Below, in pieces: positions 60,004 through 64,000 of a stretch of DNA of 64,000 nt (position 1 is its first letter; each line of letters starts with the position of its first letter). Below the pieces are notes generated by a model that was given only the letters and a program-made list of their open reading frames with translations, searched no databases and was not told the origin of the DNA. The DNA comes from Bryobacteraceae bacterium. Lineage in GTDB: Bacteria > Acidobacteriota > Terriglobia > Bryobacterales > Bryobacteraceae. Position numbers and translations under genes: made by a program. Location of the stretch: assembly GCA_025056865.1 (NCBI GenBank), contig JANWVO010000003.1:62001-126000 (forward strand), given 5' to 3'.

Positions 60004-60403
60004 CCAGGCTGACCGACATCATCGCCTGGAACACACCGGTCTCCACCCGCACCCCCAGCCGCCGCGCGGCTTCTACAAAGTGCTCGTACAGCCGCCTGGC
60101 CTGATCTGGCGGTGCCGCGAGGTCAAAGCTGGGCCGCCGCCCCTTGCGCGTGTCCCCATAGAGCGTGAACTGAGAAACCACCAGAAGGCTGCCCCCCGTG
60201 TCGCGCAGGCTCAGGTTCATCTTGCCGGCCTCGTCCTGAAACACGCGCAGCTCGATGATCTTCTGCGCCAGCGCCTCGGCGTCCTGCTCGGTGTCGTGGC
60301 GGCCCACGCCCAGCAGGACCAGAAGGCCGGGGCCGATCGCTCCGGTCACTTGCCCGTCCACGGTGACGCTGGCGCTGGAGACACGCTGGATGACGGCTCG
60401 CAT
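59942..60403 (-). CDS. dtd: D-aminoacyl-tRNA deacylase
   Basis: The 153-residue protein starts [18 protein letters not shown] and has [30 protein letters not shown] in two pieces ([12 protein letters not shown]) and [21 protein letters not shown] near the C-terminus, all Dtd signatures including the Gly-cisPro-like VNEGPVT. It removes D-amino acids or glycine mischarged on tRNA. Confidence 0.95.
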   Translation of the reverse strand: MRAVIQRVSSASVTVDGQVTGAIGPGLLVLLGVGRHDTEQDAEALAQKIIELRVFQDEAGKMNLSLRDTGGSLLVVSQFTLYGDTRKGRRPSFDLAAPPDQARRLYEHFVEAARRLGVRVETGVFQAMMSVSLVNEGPVTFLVETRDPSRSGG

Positions 60404-60516
60404 GGCTCCTTTTCAAGTTAGCGGAGCCGGACGCGTGCCGGGACAGGGGGCGGCTAGGGCGTTTGCCTGATAGCGCCATCGCCCGCCCTCGCCGATAATC
60501 AGGCTCAGAGGGAGCC

Positions 60517-60801
60517 ATGATTTTCCGGAGGAGACGCCAGAGTTCAGGGCTGAACGGGGGCTTCCTGCATTTCCGCGACAGCACGAATCGCGTCGTCAAC
60601 GGCCCGGCTGACGGCGAATACATCCATCTGCGCGATGAATTCGGCAATGAATGGCGCGGAGTGGCCGAGCGCCAGCCGGACGATACCATCCGCTTCCGCT
60701 TCCGTTCCTCCAACGGCGACTTCATCACCGGCGTCTCGGATGGATACGGAGTGATTCTCCGCGACCAGAAGGGCAACACCTGGCGCGGCTTCCTGGACTG
60801 A
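60517..60801 (+). CDS. Small protein with two beta-rich repeats, unknown function
   Basis: The 94-residue protein (ATG with GGGAG 5 nt upstream) has no signal peptide. Two similar units are visible: HLRDEFGNEWRGVAER (around 41-56) and ILRDQKGNTWRGF (81-93), each with a LRDxxGNxWRG core. This suggests a short duplicated beta-hairpin domain. Codon use matches neighbours. I do not recognise the family. Confidence 0.6.
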   Translation: MIFRRRRQSSGLNGGFLHFRDSTNRVVNGPADGEYIHLRDEFGNEWRGVAERQPDDTIRFRFRSSNGDFITGVSDGYGVILRDQKGNTWRGFLD

Positions 60802-61045
60802 AGCCGGTTTCGCAACAGGGCGGTCGCGCCGCCCACGCACACGGCGCTTGCCGCTATTGCCCCGCGCAAACCGGGAGCGCAGCCCGGAGGCAGCCGCGGG
60901 CGCGCCAGGCATGCCGCGGGCCATTCGCCGCTGGCAGGGTGCCGCCACCGGCCTGCCATGTCTCCCAAGGTGAAATCTCCGTGCAAACCGCAGCGAAAGT
61001 ACTACGAAAAGCCCGAAACGCCGAGACTCGCGCGGAACGCGCGTC

Positions 61046-61051
61046 TACAAT
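61046..61051 (+). promoter_or_regulatory. -10-like box (TACAAT) 6 nt before the S55-like gene
   Basis: TACAAT ends six nt before GTG 61058, so the start point would coincide with the start codon. The upstream 256 nt hold no gene. Confidence 0.4.
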
Positions 61052-61057
61052 GAAATC

Positions 61058-62800
61058 GTGCTCCGGCTAGCGGGGGTGATGCTGATCTCCTTTTTGACGG
61101 GCGGGGTTCTTTGCGCCCAAACGGGCGGCAGCATCCTGCCACTCAGGGAGGTCCGCGCCGGCATTCCCTGCACCGGCAGGACGGTGTTCCAGGGCTCCCG
61201 CGTGGAGGAGTTCCGCTGTGAGATCCTCGGCGTGCTGGAAAACGTCGGGCCGAACCAGTCCATCATTCTCGCCCGGCTGAGCGGCGGTCCGCTGGAACAG
61301 ACCGGCGTGCTTCAGGGTATGAGCGGCAGCCCGGTCTATTCCAACGGCCGCCTGGTCGGTGCCGTCGCCTACTCGTTCCCCTTCGCGAAAGCTCCGATTG
61401 CAGGCATCCGGCCGATCGAGGAGATGCTGCGCGCGGCGCCGTCGGCGCGCGCAGGGGTTGCCTGGCACGACCCCTTCGACATTGCCTCCGCACTGCCCCG
61501 CCGCCAGGGGATCGAAACGGGCGCGGCCCGGCTCATGGAAATCGCCACGCCCCTGTGGTTCAGCGGGTTCGCCCGCGGTGCCATCGAGCACTTCGCGCCT
61601 GCCCTCCGCGCCGCCGGGCTGGAGCCGGTGCAGGGCATGGGCGGAGGACGGATGCGCCAGCCTTCGGAACCGACCGCGCCTCTTCAGCCCGGGGAGATGA
61701 TCAGCGTGCAGCTCATGACCGGCGACATGAACGTGGGCGCCGACGGCACGGTGACCTACGTCGACGGCCGCCGCGTCTATGCCTTCGGGCATCGCTTCCT
61801 CGGAGCGGGCGAGACCGAGATGCCGTTTGCCCGCGCCGAGGTTCTCACGCTTCTGCCCAGCCTCAATTCCTCGTTCAAGATCTCCAATCCCGGCGAGTGG
61901 CTGGGGGCGATGACGCTGGACAGCTTTTCCGCCGTCGCCGGCGAACTGGGCCGCAAGCCACGGATGCTGCCGCTCGCCATCCGCGTAGCCGGCGCCACGC
62001 CTGCCGGGCAGCGATGGTCGTACCGCATGGAGCTGGTCCACGACCGGCTGCTGACGCCCATCCTGCTTCAGATGGCCGTCTTTTCCGCGCTGGAAGCGAC
62101 TGAGCGTGCCGCCGGCCTGTCTACCGTCATTCTCCGCGGACAGCTCCGGATGCAGAGCGGCGAGCCGGTGCCCCTTTCCAACGTGTACGCAGCCGAGCTG
62201 GGCGCGCCGTCCATGGTGGCTGCCGCCGTGGCCGCGCCGGTGGCGGCCATCCTGCAAAGCGGTTTCGACACGCTGAAGCTGGCGGGCATCGACGTGGAAT
62301 TGGAAGTCAGCAACGAGAAGCGCCAGGTGCAGCTCGACGGCGTGTGGAGCTCGCGCCGCGCCGTCCGCCCGGGTGAATCGGTGGAGATCACGGCGCTGTT
62401 TCTGGGCGAGAGCGGCATTGAGCTGACCCGCACCGTCCGCTACCAGGTGCCGGTGGGAGCCCCCGCAGGCCCGCTCTATTTCACCGTCACTGACGGCTCC
62501 ACCGCGAACCTCGCCGAGTTCCGCCAGTTCCTGCTGACGCCCCCGCGCTCGGCCGAGCAGCTCCGCGCCTTCCTGACGAAGCTGCATCCCAATGACCGGC
62601 CCTATGTCCGCGTCTGGCGCGCCTCGCCTACCTTGCAGGTGCAGGGGGAGAATCTGCCCCTGCTGCCGCCTTCGATGGCCGGCGCGCTGCTGCAAAGCGC
62701 GTCACAGCAGGCCAACTCCCTGGTGGCTTCGTTGCGCATGGATCCGGCGCCGTATCTTTTCACCGGTTCCAGAACCATCCAGGTGGAAGTGAAAGAATGA
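61058..62800 (+). CDS. SpoIVB peptidase S55-domain-like secreted protein
   Basis: The 580-residue protein starts at GTG 61058 with a signal peptide (MLISFLTGGVLCAQ). Residues 75-105 contain LEQTGVLQGMSGSPVYSNGR then LVGAVAY, the S55 (SpoIVB) serine-site motif GMSGSP; the AFGHRFLGAGETEMPFA segment near residue 240 holds a conserved His. The C-terminal half (about 320-580) is beta-rich. It is a likely secreted serine peptidase or pseudo-peptidase of unknown substrate; sporulation is not implied in a diderm. It overlaps the next gene by 4 nt. Confidence 0.8.
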   Translation: MLRLAGVMLISFLTGGVLCAQTGGSILPLREVRAGIPCTGRTVFQGSRVEEFRCEILGVLENVGPNQSIILARLSGGPLEQTGVLQGMSGSPVYSNGRLVGAVAYSFPFAKAPIAGIRPIEEMLRAAPSARAGVAWHDPFDIASALPRRQGIETGAARLMEIATPLWFSGFARGAIEHFAPALRAAGLEPVQGMGGGRMRQPSEPTAPLQPGEMISVQLMTGDMNVGADGTVTYVDGRRVYAFGHRFLGAGETEMPFARAEVLTLLPSLNSSFKISNPGEWLGAMTLDSFSAVAGELGRKPRMLPLAIRVAGATPAGQRWSYRMELVHDRLLTPILLQMAVFSALEATERAAGLSTVILRGQLRMQSGEPVPLSNVYAAELGAPSMVAAAVAAPVAAILQSGFDTLKLAGIDVELEVSNEKRQVQLDGVWSSRRAVRPGESVEITALFLGESGIELTRTVRYQVPVGAPAGPLYFTVTDGSTANLAEFRQFLLTPPRSAEQLRAFLTKLHPNDRPYVRVWRASPTLQVQGENLPLLPPSMAGALLQSASQQANSLVASLRMDPAPYLFTGSRTIQVEVKE

Positions 62801-64000
62801 AACGCACACGCCCGCTTCCCGCCCTGTGTCTCGCCTGCCTGTTGTGCTTCGCAGGGAGCACCGGCACGTGGGAATGCAACACCTACAACGATTTTCTGAA
62901 GGGACGATTCCAGGGCGTCTCGCTCACGCGGGACGGCCGGCTGACGCTGGCGCCGCGGCTGGAGACGTTGGCCGAAACGGGCGAAGCGGGCGTCTGGAGC
63001 GTCGCCGCCGCCCCGGACGGCACCGTGTATTTCTCCACCGGCCACCGCGGCCGCGTCTACCGCTGGAAGGCGGGCGAGAAGCCGGTTCTGCTGTGGTCTG
63101 CTCCGCAACCGGAGGTTTTTGCGCTGGCGCTGGACGCGAAAGGCGTCCTCTATGCCGCTTCGTCGCCCGACGGCAAGATCTGGCGCATTGAAAACGGCAA
63201 GGCGGCCGAGTACTTCGATCCGAAGCAGAAATACATCTGGTCGCTTTGCGCAGCCGCCGACGGCGCGCTGTATGCGGGCACGGGACAGGAGGGCAGGATC
63301 TGGCGCATCAGCGGAGCGGGGCAGGGAGAGGTCTGGTATGAGACAGGACAGACCCATGTCACGGCTCTCGCCGTGGACGCCAGGGGGCGGCTGCTGGCCG
63401 GCACCGAACCCAACGGGATCCTCTACCGGATCGAGGGCAAGGGCAAGGCCTTCGTGCTGTATGATTCGAGCCTGCCGGAGATCCGTTCCATCGTGCCCGC
63501 GCCAGACGGCTCGGTGTATGTCGCCGCGATGGGCGGGGCCTATGCCCGCCGCCAGGCGCAGACCGCCGCCACCGCCGCCGCGCAGCAAACCACCGGCATG
63601 GTGACCACCACGATCACCGTCTCGGCGGACGCCGACGCCGCCGCGCAGCGCGGCATCGAGATCCAGCCGAAGGCCGAGCAGCCGAAGCCCGCCGCGCCGG
63701 TCGTGGAAACGCCTCCTCCGGCTCCCGCGGTCGACCTGAGCGCGGAGAAGTCCGCACTCTACCGCATCTATCCGGACCATCTGGTGGAAACGCTCTGGTC
63801 CAGCAGGGAAGAGAACGTCTATGACCTCGCCGTGCGCGGAGCCGAGCTGTACTTCTCCACCGACCTCAATGGCCGCATTTACCGGCTCTCGCCGGATCTC
63901 AAAGCGGCGCTGCTCGTGGAGACCCGGGAAGGAGAAACCACGAGGCTCGCAGAATCCGGCGCCAGCCTCATCGCCGCCACCAGCAATCAGGGGAAGCTGT
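62797..64000 (+). CDS. Secreted beta-propeller protein, C-terminus cut by window edge
   Basis: At least 401 residues with a signal peptide (LPALCLACLLCFAGS). Repeated units of about 40-45 residues contain AAPDGTVYFSTGHRGRVYRW, ALDAKGVLYAASSPDGKIWRI and AADGALYAGTGQEGRIWRI, the pattern of an NHL/SMP-30-like propeller. A low-complexity Ala/Thr/Pro insert (about 248-315) interrupts it. The gene starts in an ATGA overlap with the S55-like gene and runs off the end, so the two probably act as a secreted pair. Confidence 0.75.
   Translation, partial: MKRTRPLPALCLACLLCFAGSTGTWECNTYNDFLKGRFQGVSLTRDGRLTLAPRLETLAETGEAGVWSVAAAPDGTVYFSTGHRGRVYRWKAGEKPVLLWSAPQPEVFALALDAKGVLYAASSPDGKIWRIENGKAAEYFDPKQKYIWSLCAAADGALYAGTGQEGRIWRISGAGQGEVWYETGQTHVTALAVDARGRLLAGTEPNGILYRIEGKGKAFVLYDSSLPEIRSIVPAPDGSVYVAAMGGAYARRQAQTAATAAAQQTTGMVTTTITVSADADAAAQRGIEIQPKAEQPKPAAPVVETPPPAPAVDLSAEKSALYRIYPDHLVETLWSSREENVYDLAVRGAELYFSTDLNGRIYRLSPDLKAALLVETREGETTRLAESGASLIAATSNQGKL

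Noticed and set aside
1-64000. tRNA/rRNA genes, insertion sequences, prophage, CRISPR
   Set aside because: No transposase, integrase, phage protein, regular repeat-spacer pattern or recognisable tRNA/rRNA sequence was seen by reading; a covariance search was not possible.

Overview
This window is about 68% GC by eye and reads as one contiguous stretch of a Gram-negative (diderm) chromosome. The best guess is an Acidobacteriota genome, Bryobacteraceae/Solibacter-like. The basis is a carboxypeptidase-regulatory TonB-dependent receptor of the Oar type, an LpxI-type lipid A branch beside lpxA, BshB1, a phosphatidylethanolamine branch, a SpoIVB-like S55 peptidase, and many secreted proteins of unknown function. 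This taxon call is inference from gene content; no rRNA gene is present. I found no tRNA, transposase, prophage or CRISPR array. The gene set looks like core chromosome with a few accessory pieces.

Layout, 1-25 kb: a truncated GT-C glycosyltransferase (2-538, -), two tandem TolC-like proteins (842-4662, +) followed by a candidate small RNA, then a leftward operon (10138-4856) of M20 peptidase, psd, pssA, an Asd/Usg-like protein, lptE and holA. Rightward from 10161 is an outer-membrane lipid block: fabZ, lpxA, lpxI, a Gfo/Idh/MocA oxidoreductase (possible GnnA-like), a TonB-family protein and a small membrane protein. Leftward rpoD, nrdR and a flippase-like membrane protein follow. Then comes a five-gene rightward operon of ECF sigma factor, zinc anti-sigma, B-box membrane protein, LiaF-like membrane protein and DUF4097 protein (18196-21811), then glycerate kinase and shikimate kinase (-), and a LON-domain protein with a HAD hydrolase (+).

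Layout, 25-43 kb: a secreted protein of unknown function and a ceramidase-like protein (-) stand opposite a 1041-residue TonB-dependent receptor (+). Next are pyrE, a PduO-type cobalamin adenosyltransferase and a TesA-like lipoprotein esterase (-), divergent from a YbbA/YbbP-like ABC pair. After an M3 oligopeptidase (-) and a CpsB/CapC-type PHP phosphatase (+) comes the most unusual locus: a 72-residue arm-less HU-like protein whose gene overlaps one for an HU-like/TIR fusion (39454-40222). A TPR protein, uvrC and two metallophosphoesterases follow.

Layout, 44-64 kb: PfkB kinase, GT-C membrane protein and a DapF-like epimerase (+); a catalytically dead beta-lactamase-fold protein with a cupin (-); a tightly overlapping operon of a PHP/esterase fusion, PfkB kinase, rhomboid and BshB1 (-); an anchored methyltransferase and a secreted protein of unknown function (-); greA and a CDP-alcohol phosphatidyltransferase (+); acpS and purU (-); a CbiMN-CbiQ-CbiO metal importer (+); dtd (-); a small repeat protein; and an S55-like peptidase overlapping a truncated beta-propeller gene.

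Two themes recur. Several enzyme-family members have lost catalytic residues (Usg-like, ceramidase-like, beta-lactamase-like, DapF-like). Several operon-leading genes have a -10-like box only 6-9 nt before the start codon, suggesting leaderless transcripts.
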